A DNA stretch of 64,000 bases from Bradyrhizobium sediminis (lineage in GTDB: Bacteria > Pseudomonadota > Alphaproteobacteria > Rhizobiales > Xanthobacteraceae), in the NCBI RefSeq assembly GCF_018736085.1, contig NZ_CP076134.1, forward strand, positions 5,094,501-5,158,500, in the 5' to 3' direction. The translations under genes and the position numbers were made by a program. Shown piece by piece: positions 34,814-43,847 of this stretch. Numbering within the stretch: position 1 is the stretch's first letter; each line of letters begins with the position of its first letter. The notes under the pieces are model-generated. The model was not told where the DNA came from and searched no databases. It saw only the letters and a program-made list of their open reading frames with translations.

Positions 34814-35749
34814 ATGAGCCCTATTCATCTATCCGCGGCCGACGGGCCGCTGCGGGCGATCCCACCGCTCTCCGCGCTGCTGGCGTTCGAGCGCGCCGCC
34901 TCGCAATTGAGTTTCCGCCGCGCCGCGCGCGATCTGGCGCTCAGCCCGTCCGCGATCAGCCATCAAATTCGCGGACTGGAAGAGCTGTTCGGCGTCAAAC
35001 TGTTCGTTCGCGGCGCCCGCTCGGTGCGCCTGACCGCGGACGGCGAGCGTTATTTCGCAAAGATCTCGGTGGCGCTGGCGGCGCTGCAGGACGCCGGCCG
35101 CGAGATGCTGCGGCACCGGCGCGACGCCGGCGGCGAACTCTGGATCAGTTCGCTGCCGTTCTTCACCAGCACGGTGCTGATTCCGGCGCTGGGCGATTTC
35201 AGGCGGCGCAATCCGACCCTGACGCTGCGGATCGAGGCGACCCATCAATATGCCGACTTCAACGCCTCCCGCGTCGACGTCGCTGTTCGCTACGGGCGCG
35301 AGCACTCGGCCGGCCTGAAATTCGAACCGCTGATCGAGGTCAGGGGTTTGCCGGTCTGCGCGCCGGCCCTGGTCAAGGGCGGGCTGCGCCGTCCCGAAGA
35401 CCTGTCCCGGGAGGTCCTGATCCATCTGACGACGCAGCCGCGCACCTGGGCGACGTGGCTCGAGCAGGCCGGGATTCCGGACCTGACCCCGCGCGGACAT
35501 CTCTGGCTCGACAGCGTGCCGGCGATGCTGGAGGCCGCCGAGCAAGGACTCGGCGTCACCCTCGCGATGGCGCCGCTGATCAGGGCACGCCCGGGATTCG
35601 GCAAGAAACTGGTCGCGCCGTTCGATGCCGCGGCGGTCAGTTCCATGGAGACGATCTATCTCGTTTCGCGCACCGAACAGGCGCGCGACCGCCGGATTGC
35701 CGCGCTGCGGCGATGGATCCTGGACGCCGTCGGCCGCGCCAGCCGGTAG
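34814..35749 (+). CDS. LysR-family transcriptional regulator
   Basis: A 311-residue regulator with an N-terminal winged helix (PPLSALLAFERAASQLSFRRAA, then SPSAISHQIRGLE) and an effector domain (LWISSLPFFTSTVLIPAL onward). It is of the GcvA-like subgroup, as is the regulator at 19050. ATG 34814 (MSPIHLSAADG) fits the family better than the upstream ATG 34751, which would overlap the thioesterase promoter. Divergent orientation and the dyad at 34780 suggest control of the thioesterase gene and itself. The gene is followed by a strong terminator. Confidence 0.88.
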   Translation: MSPIHLSAADGPLRAIPPLSALLAFERAASQLSFRRAARDLALSPSAISHQIRGLEELFGVKLFVRGARSVRLTADGERYFAKISVALAALQDAGREMLRHRRDAGGELWISSLPFFTSTVLIPALGDFRRRNPTLTLRIEATHQYADFNASRVDVAVRYGREHSAGLKFEPLIEVRGLPVCAPALVKGGLRRPEDLSREVLIHLTTQPRTWATWLEQAGIPDLTPRGHLWLDSVPAMLEAAEQGLGVTLAMAPLIRARPGFGKKLVAPFDAAAVSSMETIYLVSRTEQARDRRIAALRRWILDAVGRASR

Positions 35750-35764
35750 GCCAGGGCGCTAGCT

Positions 35765-35799
35765 AGAGCCCCGTTCCGATTGAATCGGAACGGGGCTCT
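35765..35799 (+). terminator. Rho-independent terminator after the LysR gene
   Basis: AGAGCCCCGTTCCGATT, one base, and the exact complement form a 17-bp stem followed by GTCTTTTTGTTTT. The hairpin plus the following 60 bp (GACGCGTTTTCTTCACGCGAA...) is a combination I recall as a recurrent element in Bradyrhizobium, so it may be a mobile terminator. Confidence 0.85.
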
Positions 35800-35860
35800 G
35801 TCTTTTTGTTTTGACGCGTTTTCTTCACGCGAACCGGTATCCACTTCGCTTGAAAACGCT

Positions 35861-36130
35861 CTACAGCCGGCCGCCGGTTCGAACCAGCCGCACTACCAGC
35901 AGCAGCAATACGGCGCCGATCGCCGAATAGATGATCTCCGAGACCAGGCCGCTGCCGATATGGATACCGAGTTTCGGAAACAGCAGGCTGGCGACCAGCG
36001 CGCCGGCGATGCCGACCAGGATATCGCCGATGATGCCGAAGCCGGTGCCGCGCACGATCTTGCCGGCCAGCCAGCCCGCCACTAGGCCGACGAACAGGAT
36101 GACGAGAATGCCTTCGTTGGAAATCCGCAT
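35861..36130 (-). CDS. GlsB/YeaQ/YmgE family stress membrane protein
   Basis: An 89-residue inner-membrane protein with three hydrophobic helices and the family pattern GLVAGWLAGKIVRGTGFGIIGDILVGIAGALVA (key residues G, D28-type aspartate, and the AGALVA turn). Members are called transglycosylase-associated or GlsB-like and are tied to general stress responses. ATG 36130 has GGGGGAG seven bases upstream; the longer reading from 36169 adds an unlikely charged leader. It stands alone, convergent with the LysR gene. Confidence 0.9.
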   Translation of the reverse strand: MRISNEGILVILFVGLVAGWLAGKIVRGTGFGIIGDILVGIAGALVASLLFPKLGIHIGSGLVSEIIYSAIGAVLLLLVVRLVRTGGRL

Positions 36131-36223
36131 GAGTAACTCCCCCTGTCGGCGCACGTTGTTCCCGCGCACGGCACCGGAGCCTATCCGATAATGGCCCGGG
36201 GCGACGACTCCAATGTTGCGGTG

Positions 36224-37207
36224 TCAGGTTGCGGCCGCGGCCTCGGTACGTTCGGCCAGAATGCATCGCGCGATCCGGTCTGGTCCGACCTGGACATTGG
36301 GCGGCAGTTGCTCGACGCAGCGGGCCTGCGTGAAACTGCAGCGCGGCGCGAACGAGCAGTTGACCGGCGCCTTGTCGAGCGAAGGCGGCGTGCCCGGGAT
36401 GGTTTCCAGCCGCTGACCGCGTTTGGCGCCGTGCACAGTGGAAGCCAGCAGGCCGCGCGCATAGGGATGAATCGGCGTGCGCACGATCTGGCTGAGCGTG
36501 CCCTGCTCGACGACCTGGCCGGCATACATCACGGCGACCCGGTCGCAGATTTCGATCGCGACGCCGATATCGTGGGTCACGAAAATGACGGACATGCCGA
36601 ACTCGCGCTGCAGTTCGCGCAGCAGCAGCAGGATCTGGATCTGCACGGTGGCGTCGAGCGCGGTGGTCGGTTCGTCCGCCAGCAGGATCTTCGGCTTGCA
36701 GGCCAGCGCCAGCGCGATCATCGCGCGCTGCCGCATGCCGCCGGACATCTCGTGCGGATAGGCATCGAGCCGGCGTTTCGCCGAGGGAATGCGCACCACT
36801 TCCAGCATTTCCAGCGCACGCGCCATCGCGTCGGCCTGGCTCTTGCCCTCGTGGCGCATCACGGTTTCCGCGATCTGCCGACCGATGGTGTAGACGGGAT
36901 CGAGCGCCAGCGCCGGCTCCTGGAAGATCATCGAGACGGTCTGGCCGCGAAACGCCGACAGCTGCTCGTCGTCGAGCGCCAGCACATCGCGCCCGAGCAC
37001 CTGCACGCTGCCCGAAATCTGCGTCCGCTTCTTCGGCAGCAGCCGCATCAGCGCGCGCAAGGTGACGCTCTTGCCCGAACCGGACTCGCCGAGCAGGCCG
37101 AGCACCTCGCCCTCGCCGAGCGAGAGGCTGAGATCGTTGACGGCATGCACGGTGCGCTCGCCGCTGAAGCGAACATTGAGGCCGCGGATTTCGACGAGAT
37201 TGCTCAT
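36224..37207 (-). CDS. Peptide/nickel-type ABC transporter ATP-binding protein (DppD/OppD)
   Basis: ATPase of 327 residues for an uptake transporter. Walker A GESGSGKS is near 39-46, signature MSGGMRQR near 153, Walker [13 protein letters not shown] near 175, and the C-terminal oligopeptide-type extension with Cys residues ([15 protein letters not shown]) may bind an Fe-S cluster, as in DppD/DppF. Last gene of the operon, 3 bp after the amidase. The partner ATPase is at 38876-39931, so the two ATPase genes are split by the amidase pair, unlike the usual adjacent dppDF order. Confidence 0.95.
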   Translation of the reverse strand: MSNLVEIRGLNVRFSGERTVHAVNDLSLSLGEGEVLGLLGESGSGKSVTLRALMRLLPKKRTQISGSVQVLGRDVLALDDEQLSAFRGQTVSMIFQEPALALDPVYTIGRQIAETVMRHEGKSQADAMARALEMLEVVRIPSAKRRLDAYPHEMSGGMRQRAMIALALACKPKILLADEPTTALDATVQIQILLLLRELQREFGMSVIFVTHDIGVAIEICDRVAVMYAGQVVEQGTLSQIVRTPIHPYARGLLASTVHGAKRGQRLETIPGTPPSLDKAPVNCSFAPRCSFTQARCVEQLPPNVQVGPDRIARCILAERTEAAAAT

Positions 37208-37210
37208 GGC

Positions 37211-38617
37211 TTAATTCGGCACCCGGTCGTGGAAATCGGTGGCGCGCTGGAACGCCGCTCCGATCCGCAGCAGCATCGCTTCATCGAACGAACGGCCGAC
37301 CAGCTGCATGCCGACGGGAAGCCCGCCCTGCGTGAAGCCCGCGGGTATCGCCAGCGACGGCAGGCCGAGATAATTGATCGGGCGGGTGAAGCGCGTCAGC
37401 CGCTGGATCACCGCTTCGGCGTCGGGACTGTTGCCGACATCGCTCTCGGCGATGGTGGGAGCCGCCACCGGCGCCGCCGGCGCGATCATGGCATCGACGC
37501 CGGCGACCGCGGCATTGTGCGCGGCCAGCGCAGGCCCGCGCCAGCGCATCGCTTCGAGATAGGACACGCCTGAAATCGCAAGCCCGTTCTGCAGCCGCAT
37601 CAGGACCTGGGGACCGTAATCGCCCGATCGTTCGATCATCCAGCGCTTGTGGAAGGCGGCGGCTTCGGTAGCGAGAACGAACTGACAGGCCGCCGTGAGC
37701 TGGCGCTGCTCCGGCAGTTCGACCTGAACGATCTGCGCGCCTTCGCGCTTCAGCGTCGCAATGGTCTCGTCGAGAATGCGCGCGACTTCGGAATCGAGGT
37801 CATCGACATAGAAGGAGGTCGGCACGCCGATGGTCAGGCCTTTGATCGATCCGTGCGTTGCCGCCACGTAGTCCGGCACCGGCCCGATGACCGCGGTCGG
37901 GTCTTCTGGATCCGCACCCGCCATCAGGCCGAGCAGCAGCGCGCAGTCCTCGGCGGTTCGCGCCAGCGGCCCGACGGTGTCGAGCGACTGCGATAGCGGC
38001 ATCGCGCCGGCGCGGCTGATGCGGCCATAGGTCGTCTTCAATCCAGTGACGCCGCAAAAATGCGCGGGCAAGCGGATCGAACCGCCGGTATCCGAGCCCA
38101 GGGCCGCGAACGTCAGCCGTGCCGCGACGGCGGAGCCCGACCCCGACGACGAGCCGCCGGTGATGCGATCGAGCGCCCACGGGTTATGCACCGCGCCGTA
38201 ATGCACGTTGTGGCCGGTTGGCCCATAGGCGAATTCCACCATCTGCAGCGAGCCCAGGCGGATCGTGCCGGCGTCCTTCAGCCGCTGCAGCGCCGTCGAA
38301 GTGGTGGTGGCGACGAAATCGCGCCGGATCTTCGAGCCGCAGGTGACCACGTGGCCCGCGTCGTAATACATATCCTTGTGCGCCAGCGGCACGCCGTGCA
38401 GCGCGCCCTTGGCGGCGCCCTTCGCCAGCGCCGCATCGGCCACATCGGCTGCGCTGAGCGCCGCTTCGGCTTCAATGGCCATGAAGGCGTTGAGACGGGG
38501 CTGCCACTGTGCGATCCGGTCGAGACAGGATTGCGTCACCTCGCGCGACGAGATCTTCTTCTGCGCGATCGCCTGTGCGACCGACGTCAGCGACATCAAG
38601 GCAAGCTCGGTGCTCAT
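37211..38617 (-). CDS. Amidase, GatA/AtzE-like
   Basis: Amidase-signature hydrolase of 468 residues. Lys81 in LAHKD, the cis-Ser in TGGSSSGSGSA (153-163) and nucleophile Ser180 in GSDTGGSIRLP form the triad. It resembles GatA and AtzE, enzymes that often need a small GatC-like partner; exactly such a gene overlaps its start by 4 bp. Placement inside a peptide-type ABC operon suggests that it hydrolyses an imported amide, ureide or dipeptide-like compound to release nitrogen. ATG 38617 is chosen; the open frame further upstream overlaps the small gene in another frame. Confidence 0.9.
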   Translation of the reverse strand: MSTELALMSLTSVAQAIAQKKISSREVTQSCLDRIAQWQPRLNAFMAIEAEAALSAADVADAALAKGAAKGALHGVPLAHKDMYYDAGHVVTCGSKIRRDFVATTTSTALQRLKDAGTIRLGSLQMVEFAYGPTGHNVHYGAVHNPWALDRITGGSSSGSGSAVAARLTFAALGSDTGGSIRLPAHFCGVTGLKTTYGRISRAGAMPLSQSLDTVGPLARTAEDCALLLGLMAGADPEDPTAVIGPVPDYVAATHGSIKGLTIGVPTSFYVDDLDSEVARILDETIATLKREGAQIVQVELPEQRQLTAACQFVLATEAAAFHKRWMIERSGDYGPQVLMRLQNGLAISGVSYLEAMRWRGPALAAHNAAVAGVDAMIAPAAPVAAPTIAESDVGNSPDAEAVIQRLTRFTRPINYLGLPSLAIPAGFTQGGLPVGMQLVGRSFDEAMLLRIGAAFQRATDFHDRVPN

Positions 38618-38811
38618 TTCGACACCTTTGCAGCTTGCACGAGCAGAAAGCTCGCAGGCTCCAGGTCGAACGGCAGCGTGCCGGCGACCGGCGCAAAGCC
38701 TTCGAACGCCGGGCCCATGGAATGGGCGATACGCCCGGCGACATCGGCATCGACGGGCACGCCCGCAACGTCGGTCATCGCCTTGATCTCTTTCGCCGTA
38801 GGTTTGGTCAT
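38614..38811 (-). CDS. Small GatC/AtzG-like amidase partner
   Basis: A 65-residue protein (MTKPTAKEIKAMTDVAG... ending QAAKVSK), predicted mainly helical. AtzG, the small partner of the amidase AtzE, and DUF4089 proteins have this size, this position immediately before an amidase gene and a similar leading helix followed by a hydrophobic C-terminal segment. The ATG at 38811 has AGGGAGCGG upstream, and the stop overlaps the amidase ATG (ATGA). Family assignment is from size, position and pattern only. Confidence 0.7.
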   Translation of the reverse strand: MTKPTAKEIKAMTDVAGVPVDADVAGRIAHSMGPAFEGFAPVAGTLPFDLEPASFLLVQAAKVSK

Positions 38812-38835
38812 GTCGCGTCCGCTCCCTCTTTATTG

Positions 38836-38883
38836 CGCATGATCTTTTCGAAAAACCGGTGCCCACTTTTTCGGATCATGCGT
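38836..38883. repeat. Dispersed palindromic element (gcatgatc...gatcatgcg)
   Basis: GCGCATGATCTTTTCG at the left and a right end TCGGATCATGCGT are near complements around AAAACCGGTGCCCACTTTT. I recall this sequence as a frequent intergenic repeat in Bradyrhizobium and other Rhizobiales. It overlaps the stop codon of the preceding ABC ATPase gene. Confidence 0.75.
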
Positions 38884-39931
38884 GTGCCGGTGCGCGGCTG
38901 TGCCCGGATCCTGATATGGCCATATAGCACGCCGCTTCATGCCCCATTCTATCCAGCGCGGTGAGTTTTGGTGTGGCATTTGCGCAAAGCGGCTCCGCAA
39001 ACGGGCAGCGGGTGTGAAACCGGCAGCCGGAAGGCGGATCGATCGGATTGGGCGGATCGCCCGAAATCGGCGGCGTCTCGGTGCGGTTGTCGGGATCGGA
39101 GGACGGCATCGCCGCCAGCAACGCCCGCGTATAGGGATGCGCCGGCGCGTCCCATACCCGGTCGACCGGGCCGAGCTCGACCACCTCGCCGAGATACATC
39201 ACCAATACACGGTCGGAAATGTAACGCACCACGTTGAGATCGTGGCTGATGAAGAGATAGGTCAGTCCGAACTCGCGCTTGAGATCGACCAGCAGATTGA
39301 GCACCTGTGCCTCGACCGACTTGTCCAGCGCCGACACCGCCTCGTCCAGGATCACCAGCCGCGGCGACAGCGCCAGCGCACGGGCGATGTTGACGCGCTG
39401 GCGCTGGCCGCCGGAAATTTCGTGCGGATAGCGATTGGCGAAATTTTCCGGCCGCAGGCCCACCTTGCCGAGCAGTTCGCGCGCCAGCGCGCGCGCCGCC
39501 CCGTCGGCCATGCCGTGAACCTTCGGCCCGAACGCGATCGATTCCTCGATGGTCAGGCGCGGATTGAGCGAGGCGTAGCTGTCCTGGAACACCATCTGCA
39601 TGCCGCGGCGCAGCTCGCGAAGCGACAGTGCGCGCCCGACCTGCATGCCGTCATAGATGATATCGCCGGCATCGCGCTGCATCAGGTGCATCAAGAGCCG
39701 CGCGGTGGTCGACTTGCCGCAGCCGGATTCGCCGACGATCCCGACCGTTTCGCCCTTGGCGATGGCAAACGACACGTCGTCGACCGCGCGCACCGTCTTG
39801 CGCTTGCTGAAGAGATCGCCGCGCACCGGGAAATGCTTGGTCAGGCCATTGACCTGCAGCAGCGGCTGCGCAGCCCCGCCGACATCCTCGACCGGCTCGA
39901 GCAATTCGACTGAGTTGGCGAGTTCGGTCAT
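38876..39931 (-). CDS. Peptide/nickel-type ABC transporter ATP-binding protein (DppF/OppF)
   Basis: ATPase of 351 residues. Walker [10 protein letters not shown], signature ISGGQRQR, Walker [13 protein letters not shown] and the oligopeptide-type C-terminal region with [16 protein letters not shown] are all present. The [13 protein letters not shown]-loop is typical of DppF/OppF. It starts 4 bp after the permease gene stop. The last residues and stop codon come from the dispersed element at 38836-38883, so the native C-terminus has been replaced or extended by a few residues. Confidence 0.95.
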   Translation of the reverse strand: MTELANSVELLEPVEDVGGAAQPLLQVNGLTKHFPVRGDLFSKRKTVRAVDDVSFAIAKGETVGIVGESGCGKSTTARLLMHLMQRDAGDIIYDGMQVGRALSLRELRRGMQMVFQDSYASLNPRLTIEESIAFGPKVHGMADGAARALARELLGKVGLRPENFANRYPHEISGGQRQRVNIARALALSPRLVILDEAVSALDKSVEAQVLNLLVDLKREFGLTYLFISHDLNVVRYISDRVLVMYLGEVVELGPVDRVWDAPAHPYTRALLAAMPSSDPDNRTETPPISGDPPNPIDPPSGCRFHTRCPFAEPLCANATPKLTALDRMGHEAACYMAISGSGHSRAPAHA

Positions 39932-39935
39932 GGCG

Positions 39936-40823
39936 TCAGTTCCGTATGTCCATGGCGCTGCGCATGCCGTCGCTGAGCAGGTTGAAGCAGATCGATACCG
40001 CGAAGATCATGACGCCCGGCAAGGCCGCTACCCACGGATTGATGTAGATCGCGGTGCGCAGCGTGTTGAGCATCAACCCCCATTCCGGCTCCGGCGGCTT
40101 TGTCCCCAGGCCCAGGAACGACAGCCCCGCGGCCAGGATCATCGACACCGAGATCAGGCCGGTGGCGTAAACGAAGATCGGCCCCAGCACGTTGCCGAGC
40201 ATGTGCACGCGCATGATGGTGAAAGGTCCAGCGCCGGAGGCGCGCGCTGCCTCGACGAAATCCATGTTGCGCACGCCCGTGGTGACGCTTTCGGCGACCC
40301 GGGTGATCTGCGGTACGAACACGACCGTCAGCGAGACGATGGAGTTGACGATGCCGGCGCCGAGCGCGCCGGAAATCGCGATCGCCAGCAGCACCGAGGG
40401 AAAGGCGTAGAAAACGTCGACGGTGCGCATGATTGCGGTATTGATCCTGCCGCCGACATAGCCGGCGACGAGGCCGAGCGAGGTTCCGACCGCGAAGGCA
40501 AGGATGACGGGGAGAATGCCGATCAGGAGCGACAGCCGCCCGCCATAGACCAGGCGCGCCAGCATGTCGCGGCCGAGTTCGTCGGTGCCGAGCGGATAGT
40601 TCGGCGTGCCGATGTGGCGGAGACGGCGGATCATCGAGCCCTGATAGGGATCGGCGAGCCCGAGCCACGGCGCGAGCAAGGCGGAGAGAAAGATCAGTGC
40701 CAGAATTAGGGCGCAGAACATGCTGACCTTGTCGCTGGCGATGCGGCCGCCGACCGTCGCCCAGTAGCCGCGCGCCTTGGTGGCGGGCGCGGCCTGCAGG
40801 GCGGCATCTGATATCGCGCTCAT
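39936..40823 (-). CDS. Peptide/nickel-type ABC transporter permease (DppC)
   Basis: Inner-membrane permease of 295 residues. An N-terminal helix ([21 protein letters not shown]) precedes a periplasmic segment with [18 protein letters not shown], the DppC/OppC landmark, then five helices and the EAA-type cytoplasmic loop ([21 protein letters not shown]). It is second of the two permease genes, 19 bp after the DppB-type gene, and pairs with it to form the membrane channel for small peptides or similar compounds. Confidence 0.95.
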   Translation of the reverse strand: MSAISDAALQAAPATKARGYWATVGGRIASDKVSMFCALILALIFLSALLAPWLGLADPYQGSMIRRLRHIGTPNYPLGTDELGRDMLARLVYGGRLSLLIGILPVILAFAVGTSLGLVAGYVGGRINTAIMRTVDVFYAFPSVLLAIAISGALGAGIVNSIVSLTVVFVPQITRVAESVTTGVRNMDFVEAARASGAGPFTIMRVHMLGNVLGPIFVYATGLISVSMILAAGLSFLGLGTKPPEPEWGLMLNTLRTAIYINPWVAALPGVMIFAVSICFNLLSDGMRSAMDIRN

Positions 40824-40842
40824 GGACGGATACTCACTGGCT

Positions 40843-41796
40843 TCAGCCCCGCTTGATTCGCGGATCGATCGCGGCCTGCGCGATATCGACCATCAGATTG
40901 AGGCACACGAAGAACAGCGCCAGCACCAGGATGGTGCCCTGCAGCAGCGGCAGGTCGCGCTGGAAGATCGCGGAATTGAGCAGCAGCCCCGAACCCGGCC
41001 ATGAGAACACGGTTTCGATCAGGATCGAGCCGCCGAGCATGTATCCGAGCTGCAGTCCCATCACCGCCATCGCGGTCGGCGCGGCGTTCTTGATGACGTG
41101 GCGGAACACATGGGTTTCGCGCAGGCCCTTGGCGCGCAGGGCCTCGACGAAATCCTGCGAGAGGATATCGCCGGTCAGCGCGCGCACGGTGCGGGTGACG
41201 ATGCCCATCGGGATCACCGAAGTCGTGATCGCGGGCAGGATCAGATAACGGATGTGCTCCCAGTCCCAGCCCCAGGCGCCGGAGCCGCCGGGACCGGCGC
41301 CGACCGCGGGCAGCCAGTTGAGCTGCACCGAGAAGATGATCACCAGCACCATGCCCAGCCAGTAATGCGGCACCGAGACGCCGGCAATCGCGATCGAGGT
41401 CGCCAATTTGTCGACCCAGGTGTCGCGGAAATAGCCGGCAATCAGACCGAAGAACAATCCGAGCGTGAAGCCGATCGTCGCGGCCGCAATCGCAAGCGTC
41501 ACGGTGTTGCCGACCGCGCGCATCACTTCGGTCAGCACCGGCCGGCCGGTGGCGATGGAATGGCCGAGATCGCCATGGACCGCTTTCCACAGCCACAGCC
41601 CGAACTGCACCGGCAGCGGCCGGTCGAAGCCGTAGGCGATGCGCAATTGCGCCGCCAGCTCCTGCGACGCGTCGGCGGGGAGGATCGCGACCAGCGGATC
41701 GCCGGGCGTGATGTGCACCAGCAGGAAGCACACCAGCGCCACGCTGACGACGATCGGGATCACATAGACGATGCGGCGGGCGACATAGACGAACAC
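40843..41796 (-). CDS. Peptide/nickel-type ABC transporter permease (DppB)
   Basis: Inner-membrane permease of 317 residues with six helices. The N-terminal VARRIVYVIPIVVSVALVCFLLVHITPGDP is the DppB/OppB signature, and the EALRAKGLRETHVFRHVIKNA loop contacts the ATPase. Start GTG 41796 with AAGG upstream. Follows the binding-protein gene across a 178-bp spacer holding a repeat. Confidence 0.95.
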   Translation of the reverse strand: MFVYVARRIVYVIPIVVSVALVCFLLVHITPGDPLVAILPADASQELAAQLRIAYGFDRPLPVQFGLWLWKAVHGDLGHSIATGRPVLTEVMRAVGNTVTLAIAAATIGFTLGLFFGLIAGYFRDTWVDKLATSIAIAGVSVPHYWLGMVLVIIFSVQLNWLPAVGAGPGGSGAWGWDWEHIRYLILPAITTSVIPMGIVTRTVRALTGDILSQDFVEALRAKGLRETHVFRHVIKNAAPTAMAVMGLQLGYMLGGSILIETVFSWPGSGLLLNSAIFQRDLPLLQGTILVLALFFVCLNLMVDIAQAAIDPRIKRG

Positions 41797-41836
41797 GGAA
41801 TTACCTTGCTGTAGTCAGATCGAATTTCTCGGCCGT

Positions 41837-41955
41837 CATGGCCGGGCATAGCCGTCCGAAGGACGGCGTCGCTTCCGCTCGCCTATGCCCGGCCATCCAC
41901 GTCTTCGTCAAAGATAGGAAAGGCGTGGATGCCCGGGTCAAGCCCGGGCATGACG
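41837..41955. repeat. Intergenic palindromic repeat, family C (gtcatggccgggcat...)
   Basis: Several nested arms: CATGGCCGGGCATAG/CTATGCCCGGCCAT, GCCGTCC-GAAG-GACGGC, and CCACG...CGTGG, ending in GCCCGGG-TCAA-GCCCGGGCATGAC. It separates the binding-protein gene from the permease gene and may act as a transcription attenuator or mRNA end. Confidence 0.75.
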
Positions 41956-41974
41956 AAGAGAGAGCAAGCCCACA

Positions 41975-43642
41975 CTACGGCGTCATGGAGATCGGCGAGA
42001 AGTCCACGAACCAGCTCTTCGGTTGCACGAAGCCCTTGACCTTGGGGCTCATGGCGCGGGGCGCGACGTCGTGGGCGACATAGAGGAAGGCCGCGTCGTC
42101 GACCGAAGCCGCGTGCAGTTCGGCAAGGGCAGCGTCCCGCGCGGCCGGCTCGAAGGTCTGGCGCGCCTTGGTCACCAGCTCATCGAACTTGGGATTGTTG
42201 ATGTAACCCCAATTGTTCGACACCGGCGGCGCCATCGACGACTGCAGGAAGCGCACCAGGGCGAAGAACGGATCCATCGCCGCATAGGTGACGTTGGTGG
42301 CGTTGGCGCCGTTGGCGGACGGGTCCTTGGTGCCGCGCCGCCAGTTGGTGAACAGCGTATTCCATTCGATGACGTCGAGCTTGACGTCGAAATAGCATTC
42401 GGCCAGCGCCTGCTGCAGGTACTCGTTCATCGGCAGCGGCAGCATCTGGCCGGAGCCCGACGCCGAGGTCTGGACCTTGACCGACAACTTCTTGTTCGGA
42501 CCGAAGCCGGCCTCCTGCATCAGCTTCTGCGCCGCCGGCTTGTCATACTTGATCTTGAAGGTGACGTTGCCGCGCCAGGGGTGACCGGGCTCGAAGGTGC
42601 CGGTGGCCGGCACCATCAGGCCGCCGAGCAGGCCGTCCTTGAGGCCTTCGCGATCGACGCAGAGATTGGCCGCCTTGCGAACCCGAATGTCATTCCAGGG
42701 CGAGCCTTCGACGCGCGAGAACTGCCACGGCCAGACATGCGGCGACTCGTTCGACTTGAGAATGAACCCGCGCTGCTTGATTTGCGGCACGGCATCCGGC
42801 GCTGGCGCTTCGATCCAGTCGACCTGGCCGGAGAGCAAGGCCGCAGTCCGCGCATTGGCCTCGGGCATCGGCAGCAGCAGCATCTTGTCGACCTTGGGAA
42901 CGCGCGCCTTGTCCCAGTATTTTTCGTTCTTCACCAATTCCAGCCGCTCGCGCGGCGTGAAGCTCGACATTTTCCAGGGGCCCGTTCCGGAGGCGTCCTT
43001 CGCGAACGCGGCCCACGCGGCCTGCGATTTCGCCTTGGCGTCGGCGCCCTCGGCCGTATCGTAAAACTTCTGCCATTTCGAGGGGCTCGCCATGAACAGG
43101 TTGGTGAGGTTGATCGGCAGGAAGCTGTCCGGCTCCTTGGTGGTGAGTTCCACCGTCATGTCGTCGATCTTGCGGGCCGAGGCCAGCGTCGGCATCCGCG
43201 ACGCGGTCACGCCGACCTGGCTCGGATCGAACTGCGGTGCATCCTGCTTGAGCACCTTTTCGACATTCCAGACCACGGCGTCGGCGTTGAACGGCGAGCC
43301 GTCATGAAAGGTGACACCGGGGCGAAGCTTGAACGTCCACTTCTTCTTGTCGGCATCGTCGACTTTCCATTCGGTCGCGAGCGCCGGGATCATGACGCTC
43401 GCCTTGTCGGCGGAGGACAGGTCCCACATCGTCAGCCCGTCATACATGGTGAGGCCCGTGAAGCGGTTGCCCTCGAAACCCTGATCGGGCTGGCCGAGTG
43501 TGCGCGGAATGTCGGCGGCGGTCATGCCGATACGCAGGGTGGTTTGCGCGGAAGCGGCCAGCGGCATTGCAGCAGCCAACCCGACCACCAGCATCGTGGC
43601 CGTCGCGGCAGTCCGGCACTTCCCTTGTTGTTCGACACGCAT
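41975..43642 (-). CDS. ABC transporter substrate-binding protein, family 5
   Basis: Periplasmic binding protein of 555 residues, first gene of the operon. A signal peptide (up to about MPLAASAQ, residue 33) precedes the SBP family 5 fold, with PALATEWKVDDADKKKWTFKLRPGVTFHDGSPF as the landmark region. ATG 43642 is eight bases after AAGGAG. Its sequence resembles the divergently encoded binding protein at 43848 over its full length, so one arose by duplication. With the two permeases and two ATPases it makes a complete importer; ligand could be peptides, amides or opine-like compounds. Confidence 0.95.
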   Translation of the reverse strand: MRVEQQGKCRTAATATMLVVGLAAAMPLAASAQTTLRIGMTAADIPRTLGQPDQGFEGNRFTGLTMYDGLTMWDLSSADKASVMIPALATEWKVDDADKKKWTFKLRPGVTFHDGSPFNADAVVWNVEKVLKQDAPQFDPSQVGVTASRMPTLASARKIDDMTVELTTKEPDSFLPINLTNLFMASPSKWQKFYDTAEGADAKAKSQAAWAAFAKDASGTGPWKMSSFTPRERLELVKNEKYWDKARVPKVDKMLLLPMPEANARTAALLSGQVDWIEAPAPDAVPQIKQRGFILKSNESPHVWPWQFSRVEGSPWNDIRVRKAANLCVDREGLKDGLLGGLMVPATGTFEPGHPWRGNVTFKIKYDKPAAQKLMQEAGFGPNKKLSVKVQTSASGSGQMLPLPMNEYLQQALAECYFDVKLDVIEWNTLFTNWRRGTKDPSANGANATNVTYAAMDPFFALVRFLQSSMAPPVSNNWGYINNPKFDELVTKARQTFEPAARDAALAELHAASVDDAAFLYVAHDVAPRAMSPKVKGFVQPKSWFVDFSPISMTP

Positions 43643-43683
43643 CGCAGCAACTCCTTTTTCTTTTCGATCTTGATGATTATTTC

Positions 43684-43701
43684 TTATGCAACGTTATGCA
43701 A
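43684..43701. promoter_or_regulatory. Direct repeat TTATGCAA-CG-TTATGCAA
   Basis: Two identical 8-bp units spaced 10 bp apart, one helical turn, lie in the divergent spacer between the two binding-protein genes. This spacing suits a dimeric or side-by-side bound regulator. No regulator gene is next to it. Confidence 0.35.
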
Positions 43702-43847
43702 TGCCCGTGCCAATGGCGACAAACCGTCTCGCATTGCGATTTGCTGCACAATTTCTTGTAAGCGCTCGTGCAAAAGGGACAGCGCTGCCTAATCTGGCAT
43801 CAAGCTTGCAACGCACGCTCCAATTCCCCTCCAATGGAGCTTAGTTG

